Source: Karstenula rhodostoma CBS 690.94
Lineage: Eukaryota > Ascomycota > Dothideomycetes > Pleosporales > Didymosphaeriaceae
NCBI GenBank assembly: GCA_010093485.1
Contig: MU001497.1
Span: 601,427-665,426 of the forward strand
Length of the DNA: 64,000 bases
Direction: 5' to 3'
The notes beneath the pieces were generated by a model that saw nothing but the letters and a program-made list of their open reading frames with translations, searched no databases and had not been told where the DNA came from. The translations under genes and the position numbers were made by a program. Below, piece by piece: positions 45,360 to 56,938 of the stretch. Numbering within the stretch: position 1 is the first letter of the stretch; every line of letters begins with the position of its first letter.

Positions 45360-48300
45360 TTACTCCTCCTCTAGGGTATCATCAACGCGTCCCCTGACGC
45401 TCGTCTTGCTGTTCTTCTTGCCGAGATAAAAGTTGCTCAAACGCTTCTTCACGCTGCTGCCCCTGCTATGCCCTTCGGATCTGTCGCTCGTGACACTCTT
45501 GCTGGTCTGCGGTCTTCCGTCGACGCTCTGCCCGCGGCTGCTGGCACGGCTCCGGACTTTGGCTAGGCTATTCTGGCTCGACGCGGGCTGGCTTGGAAAG
45601 TGCGGCAGTGCTTCGGGCACGGGCGACCCGGGCGACACGATGCTTCGGCTCGCCCGATGCTTGGATCTGTCTTTGCTGCGGCTTCGTGACGATGCACTGG
45701 TCGATACAGCATCCACACTATCGCCTGCGACAGACTTTTCGTGTTTGCGTTCCTTCTCTGGCTGCTTCGAGCCTTCCTCCCCAGGAGGGGCTCCTATGCC
45801 AAAGAAGGAAAGGCTCATCCGCTTCTTATCTTGACGTGCTGGTCTTGCATCCGGTACAGGAGACATAACTCGCGTGCCGTTCGTCTTCGTTGTAGTGCCA
45901 GGTGATGGGCTAGTCAAGGGCGATGTAGCCGTTGCAGACACCAGCCAGGATCCTGTGGGCGACCGTACATGTTGTTGCACGGGTGCAATGACTGGCATTA
46001 GGTTCGCCAATTCGTCTTGGAATGCCATTTCGAGACCTGACGATACGTTAGCGTGAAAAATCCACTCATCAAGCTCTTGATACATACGCTGATTCAAGTC
46101 TACCCTGGTTGCTTGTTGGGCAGGCCTCGTGTACAAGCCTAGGCAACGACGGATGGCCAGGGCGTAGTCGACTAATGCAACCTTGAGCGCACTCTCCAGT
46201 AGATTAGGTTCCTTGATTTCCTCGGCATCCTCTTCTTCCGACTCGAATGAGTTACGTCGTGGTTCCGGAAGCAGTTCGTGATATCTTGCCACACTGGTTT
46301 CCTGGGTCGTATCGACGGCGAACATCAGCTCTCTTGTCAACTCTGTGAAGAGCAGCTCCTCGCCGCCAGATACCTTCTTTTCCAGAGATGTCAGTTCAGA
46401 AGTCTTTCGCGCTGTACGCTCAATGGCGGTTTGCAGCGGTGTCAGCGTGACAGTGCCAACAGCGACAATCTCACTTCTCCGCAAGATTGTGGGAAAGGTC
46501 TCGGCAGTGGTGTAGACCGTCTTCTCAACCGTCACGTCCCTAGACGGCCCTTCGGTACGTCGAGATGCGGTGGTGAAATGAGACGGCCTCGAGAGCAAGT
46601 AGTAGTCTCTGATCGATTGAGCGACCTTCGCACGTTGGTAGATCGGATGTGTCATGTCTTTCTGAGCGCTAACGGGGTAAATCTGTAGATACTGACCCTC
46701 GACATCTTGCTCCATCCCAGGTGTGAGTATCTGTGCCGCTGGATGCTGCTGTTGCATACGGTCGGTGAACGTAGCCAGGCGATCGTTCGGCGAACCCTCG
46801 AAGACGAAATGCTTGTCACGTAGACTGACGGGGAAGCCCAGCCCTTTGTATACCACCCGGAAGTAGCGTGCGTTCGAACGCTCACCCTTGGCGATGCTTT
46901 CGTAAATTTTTGCCATGGCGTGCTGCGTTCTCGCCAATTTCGCGAAATCAAAGACGTTGTGCTCATACTGCGTGGCCAATTCCATGTATGAGCCGAGCGC
47001 ATTGTCCCATGATTGGTCGTTCTCGTAGTGGTCGATCATTTGGAAGTACAGCTGCTCCTTACGGTCGAAAGAACTCTGCGCAGGCATGGCAGGGTCGACC
47101 AGCGGATCAACAATCGTTGTAGGATCCCACTCGTAAAGCTCAGCGTGCAGTCGTAACGCGAGGCCCGCTTCTGTGAAGTTTTGCGCATCTACCTGGAGTT
47201 GTACAAGTTGGTGGACGTATCGAATGTACATGTCTTCCTTCTGCATGTCTTTCAAGAACTCCATCAAGTGGAGCGTGTCCATTATGTGGAAAACCTCGCC
47301 CGTCGCTTCTGTGCTGTGTACGGATACCAGAAGATCCAAGAGCTCGTCGATGGTCGTGATCAAGTTTTTGACTGCCGCGAAGAGGTTTTCGTCGGATGAC
47401 TGGGCCATTGGTTCAAAAAGGTCGACAAGTTCTTGAATAAAGTGTTTCTGCAAGACGACTTCAGTTAGCGGTTTCGTTTTGAAGAGGCGATCCAAGCAAT
47501 CAATCATCTCTGCCTGAATCAACGACAGGTCCTCGCTCAAAGTCCATTCGCTGACAATCATAGTCTGGAGTACCTCGATGGCAACACTGCGAAGGCCCTC
47601 GTGCACGCTGAGACAGAGCTCGACAACTGGTGCAACTAGTCCCGGGACATATTGCACCTGGAACCCGCCCATCTTCTCCAAGCCGTACTGCCTCTTGTCT
47701 TCGCTGCTGGCCTCCCATCCGATCGCTTCCCAACTGCGTTGCAGTAGATCTGCACCATGCTCACGAATATCGCCGGCAATCTTCCACACCACCCGTCGTT
47801 TCTGTTCGGGGAATGTCTCCAACGCCAATGCATCGCTGCCAACCAACTTCAAAAGGGCATCGAAGAACGCACGCCACAGATCGGTATTGAATGAGTCGGC
47901 TTCGTCGGGGTGTGGTAAAAACGAATCCATCAGGACGCCAGACAACTTTTCAAGCGCTCGCATGGTGGCTTTGTGGTGAAAGATGTGAACACTTAACCAG
48001 GAGCTTGGGAACGCTTCGCAGTCCAAGATTGATATGTACACCTGCAAGGTGGAGAATAGGAAACTTGCAAGTTCTTCCTTTGGCCAATTCAGATCAATGT
48101 TGATTGGAAGGCTTGACAGAGCTGCAAGCACAGCTGATATCTCGATGAGAGCTTCGTCGAAGCTTGCCTGCGCTGTGGTGGGCCGCGTTGGGAATGGATA
48201 TGCTGTCGGAAAGAGGAGCGACAAAGTCTTTTTAGTAGGCCGTGGTGTGTCTTGAATTGCCCGGTAAGAATCGACCAACTTAGGAATGTACTCGCACGCG

Positions 48301-51300
48301 TCTTGACCAAGCTCTTCCACAAGCGACGCAACAACCGAGCAGCAAAGTCGGACCTGGTCCTTCCACTGGTCCGTGACTTGCTCGACTTTGCCCCAGTGCG
48401 GGGCAAGCCATTTCAAAATGTTGGAGAGAAGCACCTTCCTAGTATCCGGTGTTTTGAAGATATCTAGACTGGCGATGTGATGGATCAGTAGCAGTTTATA
48501 CAGAATGAGCTTTCCGGATGCCGCAACACAAGAGTCGATGAAGCTAGATGTGAGCTTGAGGATTTCCATTGGCGTCATCGAGACAGTGAGCTCTGGTAGC
48601 CACGAATGGAAGTTCTGAACAAGGATCGTCTTTGTACCAATGAGAACGGCAGAGGGATTGCCCATGAGGAGCTCCAGTGACTTGAAGATTGCATGAATGT
48701 CCTTCGCGAAGGTCGGGTTACGGGTGGTAATTCCAATGCCTGCTTCTTTTTCCTTCTGCTGTTGCCGTGCGTTCATGATGAACTTCAGGATATGCCTGCC
48801 AACTTTGAAGGTTGCACGTAACCGTCGTGAAGAGTCAGGGTCCGACGGGCTTGTCAGTAACCGCGTGTAACTGCGAACCAAGCATGCTGTCGCGAAGGGA
48901 TAGTTGAACTTTGTCTCGGCATACTGATCAACCAGAGGAGCCAGATTGAATCGTCGATCGTGTACTATGCCTAGTATGATGACCAGTGCGTTGAAAACCA
49001 GATCTTCGTACTCGTCGCTACCTGCATACTCAACCAGAATCTCGAAGAGAGCCTCGAAGACCTCGTTGAGAAGTTTGACGATCTCAATTTCCGGCACAAA
49101 AGGAAAACGTCGAAGCAAGCCAACAAGCTCACCACCAGCTTGGTCTCGCCATTTCAGAAGGCCCAGCAGATTCGGGTCTTGGGAATACTTGGTACTGCAA
49201 AGGAACGTCCTCAGGTGTAGCGATGCCAGAGGACCCATGACTTGATCATCCTTTTTCCTCGCACTCCACGGCAGACCAAGATAGGCGCCTTTGCCGGCGA
49301 TCATGCTGGAGGTATATTCATCGTAACGATATAGGGATAAAGCATGATCACCGTCCCGCGCGAATGCATCCTGGGTCCACAGGGGCATCCAGCATAGAGC
49401 AAAAGGGAAACCAGGGGCGTCGGCTATGCTCATAACGATGTGCGATCCGGGTACTTCTTCAGGCTTGATGGCCAACCGCACTGTCAAATTCCACTTCTCG
49501 CCTCGCTTTACAGTTGTGGTCCGCCACGCTGTATGTCCGGCGCTATTGCCTGCCGGGTAGATACAGCCTTCGATCCGCTCACCCGAAGATTTCCGAACCT
49601 CAATGGTTAACTGAAGGTTGTTCATGGACGAGGTCGTGGTGAGAGGTACGGTGCCGGTTTTCGGATGAGCAAGGAATGCATTTTTGGGGAGGAACACTTC
49701 GCTCAAGGTCAGATAAATGTCGCTCCGTGGCTTCGTGGGAGCTCCAGAGAATCCAATCTTTCGGGACGGCTTGATGCTGTGCAGTAATGTGGGCGTCTTC
49801 TCTATAAGCACTTCCGCGTCAGAGTGCGCAAATGCTTTGAGATGCACAGTCATACGCTGCACTGGAGAATGCTTCGTGTACTTTCCGCTAGGGCTTGGGT
49901 AGATCTCAGCCAAAAAATTATCCCAGCCAACATCTTCCTCAGAGATTTCATCAAGCGCTTGAGGCACAGACCACAAATCGATGCTCTGATCGGACTCCGA
50001 TCGCGACCGCATAAGTTGATCCACACGATGTACGCCCACGGCTACGACTCTTTTCAGTATTTTCTGGTCCTTCGAGTTCGATCTAGGTTTGGTAACAGCG
50101 GCCGATCCAGGCCCGTCTCGGCTTTCACTGCGACTGGTGTCCACAGATGATGTGGTTCGAAGGTCCACCGAGCTGGTGCTGGAGTGTGTCGATTCTTTGC
50201 GTTTGGAGCCGAACATGACACTGCGCCGTCCACCCTTGATGCTCCCGAGTTGCGAGGGCTGTATCCCATTGTTACCGGTAGGGGTACCATCTCGGGCCAA
50301 GCTATCCTTTGGAGACACAGTCGGACGAAGGGGTTCGTTAGTGAGGAGTTTGAAGACTAGATAGAGGCTGGATCCGGAGCCTGCGCCCTCGCCAATGTCG
50401 GTCGAGCTCAGATCAACAAACAGCGACCTTAGCTTGTCTCCAGCAAGGGTCACGGGCGTTCCATCTCGCGCGGTCAGATCAAAGGAGTAGGCCTCTGAAA
50501 GTGGTATGGGCGCCGCGCCGGGCGCTTTGTGACATAGATGCATGCTAATCTGAGCCCCATTTTGTGCCACGTCGCCAACGACGCGTTTTAAGCTTACATA
50601 CAGGTGGTGTAGATTGTGCTCGTCAGCGTGCGGCAGCGGTCGGCCATCGAGCAGACTCATCATGGACTGTAACTTTGTAACCTCGATGGCGGAATCGTCG
50701 CCGGTAAGTATGCGTCCCCGCTGTGAGGGACTGCGCACTATGACATCTCCACAGAGCATCTTGTTTCCTGCAACGAGATCCCACACTGTGGCCTCGCGCA
50801 CTTGATTCAGCTCCTTATGGGTCAGAACCTGGTGCAACAGTTGCCGCCGGGCCTGGTCCAATCGCTGGACCAAGGCAGACATCTTGTCCAAGGCGCCGTA
50901 CTTGCGGGCAAGCAGGAGCTCGTGCAGCTTGGTCGAGTGCCATTCGCGCAGACACGACGCTATCTCGTCGACGAGTGGTTCTTGGGTCGAGGTGGGTGTC
51001 TCGTCGCCAATCTTGAGCATGGGCACGGGCGCAGGCGGTCGCGGGGCGGTGGGATCGTGCGAGGTCGGGGACACGGGCGAGAGAGGCAGTGCGAGCTGCT
51101 GGAGGTGGTCGATACGCGCAGACCATTGGGAGCCATGGCTGCCCTCGCGGTTCTTGGTTGAGCGGCGGCGCGAAAGGGGCCGGGCTGCGGACGAGGGCAA
51201 CAGCGACACGGCGTCGGGCCTGGAGGCCGTCCTGGCGTGCAAGGCCGAGGCTTTGGAGGGCGGCGTGGCACTCGTGCTCCCCGTGGGCGTGATGAGGCCG

Positions 51301-51659
51301 TGGGTGTCGTGGTGGTAGGCGCCATTGGTGCGCGGCTCGGGGCCTTCGGTCGTGTCTGGGGTGAGCGTGGGCGTCGTCTTGCCCTCGCCGAGGACCTCGC
51401 GCACCTCGACGCAGCAGCGCGGGAAGATGCCCGAGAAGACTCGCGCCTCGAGCGTCTGGCCCTTGACGCTCGTCAGGCCGGCCAGCAGCGAGGGCGGCGC
51501 AACGAGGTAGCCGCGGAACCAGGCGCCGTCGCTGCCGCCCTGCTCAATGATGTACAGCTCGTCGCCGATTTCGAGGGGCAGGTCGGCGGGCGACGAGGGC
51601 TGGAATGGGTATGTGCATATTGCGAATGCGATCCGCGGGAGCGGTCTCCAGCCGGGCAT
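45360..51659 (-). CDS. DOCK-family guanine nucleotide exchange factor (Dck1-like)
   Basis: A single uninterrupted 2099-residue frame. An SH3-like domain lies at about residues 10-85 (YPFQPSSPADLPLEIGDELY, DGAWFRGYL). An N-terminal helical DOCK region follows, and a DHR-1/C2 domain at about 650-790 (PRSDIYLTLSEVFLP, WNLTVRLAIKPEE, ADAPGFPFALCWMPLW). A helical middle is followed by the DHR-2 catalytic region at about 1430-1850 (LVQLQVDAQNFTEAGLALRLHA, ERSNARYFRVVYKGLGFP, VFEGSPNDRLATF). The last 250 residues are Ser/Lys/Arg-rich and disordered. With an ELMO partner, such proteins activate Rac/Rho-type GTPases and control actin, polarity and stress responses in fungi. The lack of introns over 6.3 kb is striking beside its intron-containing neighbours. 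Confidence 0.9.
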   Translation of the reverse strand: MPGWRPLPRIAFAICTYPFQPSSPADLPLEIGDELYIIEQGGSDGAWFRGYLVAPPSLLAGLTSVKGQTLEARVFSGIFPRCCVEVREVLGEGKTTPTLTPDTTEGPEPRTNGAYHHDTHGLITPTGSTSATPPSKASALHARTASRPDAVSLLPSSAARPLSRRRSTKNREGSHGSQWSARIDHLQQLALPLSPVSPTSHDPTAPRPPAPVPMLKIGDETPTSTQEPLVDEIASCLREWHSTKLHELLLARKYGALDKMSALVQRLDQARRQLLHQVLTHKELNQVREATVWDLVAGNKMLCGDVIVRSPSQRGRILTGDDSAIEVTKLQSMMSLLDGRPLPHADEHNLHHLYVSLKRVVGDVAQNGAQISMHLCHKAPGAAPIPLSEAYSFDLTARDGTPVTLAGDKLRSLFVDLSSTDIGEGAGSGSSLYLVFKLLTNEPLRPTVSPKDSLARDGTPTGNNGIQPSQLGSIKGGRRSVMFGSKRKESTHSSTSSVDLRTTSSVDTSRSESRDGPGSAAVTKPRSNSKDQKILKRVVAVGVHRVDQLMRSRSESDQSIDLWSVPQALDEISEEDVGWDNFLAEIYPSPSGKYTKHSPVQRMTVHLKAFAHSDAEVLIEKTPTLLHSIKPSRKIGFSGAPTKPRSDIYLTLSEVFLPKNAFLAHPKTGTVPLTTTSSMNNLQLTIEVRKSSGERIEGCIYPAGNSAGHTAWRTTTVKRGEKWNLTVRLAIKPEEVPGSHIVMSIADAPGFPFALCWMPLWTQDAFARDGDHALSLYRYDEYTSSMIAGKGAYLGLPWSARKKDDQVMGPLASLHLRTFLCSTKYSQDPNLLGLLKWRDQAGGELVGLLRRFPFVPEIEIVKLLNEVFEALFEILVEYAGSDEYEDLVFNALVIILGIVHDRRFNLAPLVDQYAETKFNYPFATACLVRSYTRLLTSPSDPDSSRRLRATFKVGRHILKFIMNARQQQKEKEAGIGITTRNPTFAKDIHAIFKSLELLMGNPSAVLIGTKTILVQNFHSWLPELTVSMTPMEILKLTSSFIDSCVAASGKLILYKLLLIHHIASLDIFKTPDTRKVLLSNILKWLAPHWGKVEQVTDQWKDQVRLCCSVVASLVEELGQDACEYIPKLVDSYRAIQDTPRPTKKTLSLLFPTAYPFPTRPTTAQASFDEALIEISAVLAALSSLPINIDLNWPKEELASFLFSTLQVYISILDCEAFPSSWLSVHIFHHKATMRALEKLSGVLMDSFLPHPDEADSFNTDLWRAFFDALLKLVGSDALALETFPEQKRRVVWKIAGDIREHGADLLQRSWEAIGWEASSEDKRQYGLEKMGGFQVQYVPGLVAPVVELCLSVHEGLRSVAIEVLQTMIVSEWTLSEDLSLIQAEMIDCLDRLFKTKPLTEVVLQKHFIQELVDLFEPMAQSSDENLFAAVKNLITTIDELLDLLVSVHSTEATGEVFHIMDTLHLMEFLKDMQKEDMYIRYVHQLVQLQVDAQNFTEAGLALRLHAELYEWDPTTIVDPLVDPAMPAQSSFDRKEQLYFQMIDHYENDQSWDNALGSYMELATQYEHNVFDFAKLARTQHAMAKIYESIAKGERSNARYFRVVYKGLGFPVSLRDKHFVFEGSPNDRLATFTDRMQQQHPAAQILTPGMEQDVEGQYLQIYPVSAQKDMTHPIYQRAKVAQSIRDYYLLSRPSHFTTASRRTEGPSRDVTVEKTVYTTAETFPTILRRSEIVAVGTVTLTPLQTAIERTARKTSELTSLEKKVSGGEELLFTELTRELMFAVDTTQETSVARYHELLPEPRRNSFESEEEDAEEIKEPNLLESALKVALVDYALAIRRCLGLYTRPAQQATRVDLNQRMYQELDEWIFHANVSSGLEMAFQDELANLMPVIAPVQQHVRSPTGSWLVSATATSPLTSPSPGTTTKTNGTRVMSPVPDARPARQDKKRMSLSFFGIGAPPGEEGSKQPEKERKHEKSVAGDSVDAVSTSASSRSRSKDRSKHRASRSIVSPGSPVPEALPHFPSQPASSQNSLAKVRSRASSRGQSVDGRPQTSKSVTSDRSEGHSRGSSVKKRLSNFYLGKKNSKTSVRGRVDDTLEEE

Positions 51660-52761
51660 GGCACCTGGGGTCGGGCTGTGGGCGCTTCCGAGGGCGCGAG
51701 GGCATCACGGATCACGGGATGCGGCGGCAGCGCTGTAGTCACCAGAGCGCGTGGCAGCAGTGACAGAGGCTGGCGGGCGGCGGAGAGCGTGCCCCTGATG
51801 CGGGCGGGCGTGGAGTGGAGCTACAGACAGACACTGGGGGAACGCGACGCGGCGAGGGGTCGCGCAGAGGGTTGGACTGGGAGGCGCTGCGTACGGCACG
51901 GTGCCAATGGGGCGGGCGGTGGCAGTGCGGCACGACGGCTGCCGTTTCTGTTGTTTGTATGTACAGCGTAGATCGGGACAGCCGTCAAAAACGAACTGTT
52001 GGGGAGGCGGGTGGTCCGCAGGGGCCTCCGTCAACCATCGTCGGCGGTGTCTCAGCACCAGGGCCGCCCCACAGCCTGAATGCGCCGCGTTTCAGCCCGC
52101 GCGACCGCCCATGCGCTGTGGATTTCACCGTGGATGCAGGGTGGACTCGGGCGTCGCTGCCGCAGTCGTGACGACGCGTGTACCATCAGCCCTCTGTTTG
52201 TTTACACAGCACACTACCATGGCTTAATGACGCGCCCTAGCGGCTCCGGCCGACGCGCAGCTGTCAGCGTCGTAAGCTGTCCAGGTACACACCATGCACC
52301 CACACCATGCACCCACACCATGCACCCTCTGCTACTCGGCATCCCAGCTCCCAGCGTGTGCTCGCTGCATCGCGGACGCGTACCTCGGGCCCACCATCGA
52401 GCCCTTGCTCTCCCCTCGCGTCAGTTCCCTCGTCGTCGCAAGCCATCTCACGCTCGCATCTCGTCGCAGAGCTTGGCCGCTTGTCGACGACATCGGGCAA
52501 CCACGCTGCCCAGCTTCCCTCGCGGTGTTGTATCATACGAAGTGACTTCGTTGGCTTTTTGCCCTCATCTTCAAGTGTACAGCCGTTGGGATGCACCAAT
52601 GAGCATCACCACATACGGAAGCCCGAAAAGGAACCTGTCCAATCCGACTCGATGGCCAGCGCCCGCAACCCTGCAACGAGTCAGCATCTGCATTCCACAG
52701 CCCGCCAAAACTATAAAACACCCCTTGCTGCCTACCTCCTCCATCGGCAAGGAAAGGGCAC
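51660..52761. other. GC-rich gene-free interval with 13-bp repeat
   Basis: 5' region of the DOCK gene. A 13-bp unit (ACCATGCACCCAC) is repeated about three times at 52288-52326. Open frames on the plus strand are low-complexity. Confidence 0.6.
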
Positions 52762-54441
52762 TTACTGTCTGAGCTGCAGTCCCATCCCCGAAAGGATACT
52801 GCACCTGGCCACCTCCTTGTCCGCCACGTTCTCCATCTTCACCACGTTCATGTCATCGAACAGCAGCCTCCTTCCATTGCCCGTCTTGCCAAACGTCTCC
52901 CACCTCGGGCTCGTCATCTTCGTTCCGTCGTCCGTCCAGTAATTCGTCGGGTACTTGTTCGGGTTGTACGATCGGATGAACGAGACCCAGTACTGCTGCA
53001 CGAATGCCTGCGAGGCTTGCGTACCGTTGTACCAGATAGAGCCCAGCTCGCCGACGTGCAGTGCTGGCCCAACGTTCCAGCGGTATTGCCATGTCTTCAC
53101 CAAAGTGCTGCCCGCGTATGCGGAAGAGAAGTTGAGACCCGGGCAGATGTAGCGGATGTGACCGTATATGTCTGCGGCGACGTTGCGCCAGCGGCCGTCC
53201 TGCGAGTCATCCGAGGGGCCTTGCCACACGCCCTCAATCGACTTTTGGTCCTCAGCGTCCAGATTGGTGAATTGATCTGCAAGGAACGTATACGCCTTTT
53301 GCAACGAGGACACAGCCTTGGTCGTGAATATCAATCCCTCGTTCGTCGAATCGCCAATGATGGTGGGAACCTTGACGAAGTGACCGTTTTTGAACTCATT
53401 ATACGTATAATCCTGGACGAAATCGTAGTCTATCGTAGGGTTGAACGGGTAGACTGGAGGATTCTTCGCTCCCGGAAAAGGTATGTCCATGTTGCGTACT
53501 GCAATCTGGAAGCTGACCGTGTCCATGGTCGTTAGACATTGCATGTCCTTGCAGCCAGTCTGCTTGAGAAGCGCGTTGTATTGGAATTGGCTTTCGGTTA
53601 CATTGCGCAGCGCCGGTGTTGCTGGAGATTCGATTGTTGCAGCATGAAAGAGCTTGTCGTCACGTCCACCATAGGCCGTAAGCTGGAAGACGACAGAGCC
53701 TGCGCCAGCGCTGGCACCGCCGAGGGTAACATGTCCGGGATCACCCCCGAACTGCGTGTTGTTAGTCACAGGAGAAGGTTGGAGGTAGTAAATGTGAAAC
53801 GAACCTGATCGATGTGTTTGTTTACCCACTTCAAGAGCTGACGTTGGTCCTTCAATCCGTTGTTCAGACTCAAGCTCTTATTGGCCACGATCTCTTGACT
53901 GGCTAGAAATCCATAGGGTCCGACGCGGTAGTTGAAATTGACCACCACAATCCGTTCACGAGACGCGCGGACGAGATCACTTCCGTTGAGATTCGCATTG
54001 CCATTGTTGTTGAAGCCGCCGCCCTGAATGAAAACAAACACGGGCAACTTGCTCTTGGTGGTCGCATTGGTTGGAGCAAATACATTGGCGAAGAGACAGT
54101 CTTCGGACCATTTCCCGCCAAATTCGTACAGCACCGGGTTGTTCGTTCCGATGCAGAGAGGCCCAAACTGTCGTCATGTTAGATAATTACAACACAACAA
54201 ATTGTAGCGTGCATACCTCCTTCGCACTCAGTATACCGCTGCTTGGGAGCGGATCTTGAGGTGCTGTAAACCGCAGACCGTCCAATCTGGATGGGCTTCG
54301 CGCATACCGCATGCCCGCCCATCGGGTAACACCATCGTCAAAGTCCAATCCGCGATACTTGGCATACCCGAGATCGACGACAAGATCGACTGCAACCAGT
54401 TGCCGCACGCAAAAGGCGAGCAGTAAGAAGAAAACGTGCAT
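52762..54441 (-). CDS. Secreted type-B carboxylesterase/lipase
   Basis: Exons 54441-54217, 54167-53805 and 53751-52762 total 1578 nt, 525 residues, the normal family size. It starts with a signal peptide (MHVFFLLLAFCVRQLVAVD). Alpha/beta-hydrolase features: RWAGMRYA near the start, SEDCLFANVF, oxyanion loop FIQGGGFNNNG, NYRVGPYGFLAS, and KDQRQLLKWVNKHI. The nucleophile elbow is GGASAGAGS (Ser in GxSxG; the family more often has GESAGG). The acid residue lies in DSTNEGL and the catalytic histidine in ALHVGELG. The substrate is unknown; relatives hydrolyse esters of fatty acids or sterols. A short C-terminal tail follows WETFGKTGNGRRL. Confidence 0.9.
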
Positions 54442-55315
54442 CTGTAAACGCAGGGAAAGCGGACACTACAGGCAAGCGCAGCCGTACAGCTAAGGAGAGG
54501 AAAGCCCCGAGGTACAAAGAGCACTTTGCTCTTACTACAAAGCGGATGCTTTTGCAAGAGGCAGGGGAACAACGAACGAAACGAGAAGTCAAGAATGCGC
54601 TTTCATTGTATGCATCGTGTGGCACTAGCCTATCCTGTCGAGAAAAAAGGGAGCGTGGTTCAAGCCTACGAACAGTGTCAGTTCTATGTACCACACTCAG
54701 CAACGGGCACACGGCGGAAGTAAAAGTCCCACATTAAGACGCGAAGAGCCACCCTTATCTACTAGAGCCGAGTAACAATAGTCCAGCACTAACTCCTAAG
54801 CTTTGGTTGCTCGGCTAAGCCTCAACGCCGTTGTGTGACGGAGGGTACGGAGTTTTGGTGACCCCTGACAATCGCGGCGAGACAGGTACGCACATGTCCT
54901 GTGCACCATGCGAACTCGGGGTCGGCTCGCACACGATAGCAGCGGAAATGCCATTGAAGATCCAGCTCCAGGTTCCAGACCGCGCAACGTGTGTCTCTGG
55001 TAGCGATGACATTGGACCAATTCCCGGACGCGCCGCGCAAATTGCCCGTGGCGCAGTCGACGTGCTCTGACGCAGGAACATACCTATCACGGGCATGGGG
55101 GTGGGCATGGTGTGTGTGGTGCAAACGTCACCAAGATGATACAATCAAACTGTGGCCGTTAGCTCCTCGGTAGTTGTTGATGAGGTCAAGTTACCATGCC
55201 AAGTGCACCCCGGTTTTCCCTTGGGGGATCTGCATGTGGCAGCTTGACGGTGAAACCTCTGGACGCTCGGGCACCGCTGTGCCACGTTCGTGGGCGCGAA
55301 GAAAACGGCGTTGCT
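54442..55315. other. Gene-free interval next to the AT-rich island
   Basis: Normal GC content right up to the insertion. A minus-strand frame at 54822-55124 is cysteine-containing but has no signal peptide or family match; not called. Confidence 0.5.
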
Positions 55316-56324
55316 GTAAGATCACGACGTGGCGCCGTTTAACGGTGGTTATTACTTTTATAACTATTTTTTAAGCTAATTTCTATTAAATTACTTCTAT
55401 ATATAGGTCTAAGCTAGACCTATTACCTCTTTTTTTTATTAGCTTTAATAATATAATAATAATAATAATATACTTATACTAGAACTAATATTTAACCTAC
55501 TACCTTTTTATATATTCCTGCTACTTTTATACTAAAATATAATTAGTAGTATTATAAAAAATAGTATTTAAAATTTCTTTTATTTATATAATATTTTTCC
55601 CCCCTTTTAATATTTTTATATATATCTTTTTTTTTTATATTAGTACTTTTTATCTCCTTAACTTCCTATAAAGTAGAAAGAGCCTATTAAAATTATATAA
55701 ATATTTTAATAAAATTTTATATTATTTTAGTTAAATAATATTAATAGTATTATTATCTATAAGAAGTATAATCCTTTTATAATAAATTATAATAATAATT
55801 TTATAAATATTTTTTATAAAAGGCTTTTAAATTAAACTAATAGCTAGTACTAGTATTTTAATAAGTTTTAGTAAAATTCTCTTTACTTTTATTTATATAG
55901 TAAAGGTTTTAGTTTTATTAAAGTAAAAAATAGCTAGATTTAGAGTTATAGACTACTTTAAAAGGTTAATTTTAATAATATTTACTTTTATTAGCTTTAT
56001 ACTTATACTATTATAGAAATTATATTTTTAGATATAGTTAATATATTAGATAGAGATTAAGGATAAGTAAATATTATAATATAATAATACTATAATATAT
56101 ATACCTATCTTAATAAAAAAAAAATTATATTAATAGTTTTAAGATTTTATAATAGGCTATAAAGTCTTACTTACTTATTTAACCTTATTTATTATTTACT
56201 TATAATATTTCTTTTTATATTATTCTTAAATAGTAGTCTATATCTATATCTATATTTATCTATTACTTTATAGGTCACTACTTTATAGTTCGAGTTAACA
56301 ATTAGAAAACCGTAAGATCACGAC
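55316..56324 (+). mobile_element. 983-bp AT-rich (RIP-degraded) retroposon-like insertion with 13-bp target-site duplication (copy 3)
   Basis: The 13-mer GTAAGATCACGAC stands at 55316-55328 and again at 56312-56324. The 983 bases between are almost pure A/T with TA-rich character and almost no CG, whereas both flanks are normal. The plus-strand end reads GTTAACAATTAGAAAACC, which is the terminus of copies 1 and 2 with C-to-T and G-to-A changes. No coding remnant can be read. The first bases (GTGGCGCCGTTTAACGG) are not degraded. Confidence 0.8.
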
Positions 56325-56938
56325 TACCACTGGGTACATAGGTAGGTACTAGGTATCCAGCCTGCTGCATCTAAAACAGTGGTCGCCGTCGCTTGAATAT
56401 ATATGTATAAACCAGGTCTTATATCGCCAAGTGCGTACGCTAGTCTCGCCATTTCTCACACCATGTCTTTATTGACTTCATAGATCATCTGTTATGGATC
56501 CATCTGTGTACCGCTACCGTGGGGTGCTATGTCAAGACAAGCATTCTGTCACGAGGCCAAAAGGAGATATTCCGCAAGCACCGCCTCCAAAATCTTATGT
56601 GTGTACAAGGGGGGTCGACGGAGAATCTAGGCGAGGTTGTCATTGTACGCCGGCCCTCGAGTCCGTACTGTATCTTTCCAAGCAGACGTTGCACGTGCCA
56701 TGTGAATGATTGCTATGCCGGGCATGTAATAAGACTAAAGATAGCTCAAAAACGAATGATTGCCGGAGTGCATCAGAAACCCACAGCAAAAAGCACGGCT
56801 TGCATCTAACCCGGTTGATGGCATGTCATGTCTGAAGCCACTCAACATTCAGCGCTTGTACAAGGTCTGGTAGCATACACCTTCCTAACGGCAGAGTTTC
56901 ACCGGCCCTAGATCCCTCCACTGCACCCATGCTTACAT
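56325..56938. other. Gene-free interval
   Basis: Right flank of the AT-rich island to the stop of SDHAF4; nothing recognised. Confidence 0.5.

Noticed and set aside
54822..55144. Cysteine-containing minus-strand frame beside the AT-rich island (effector-like?)
   Set aside because: No signal peptide, no paired-cysteine pattern, two competing frames.
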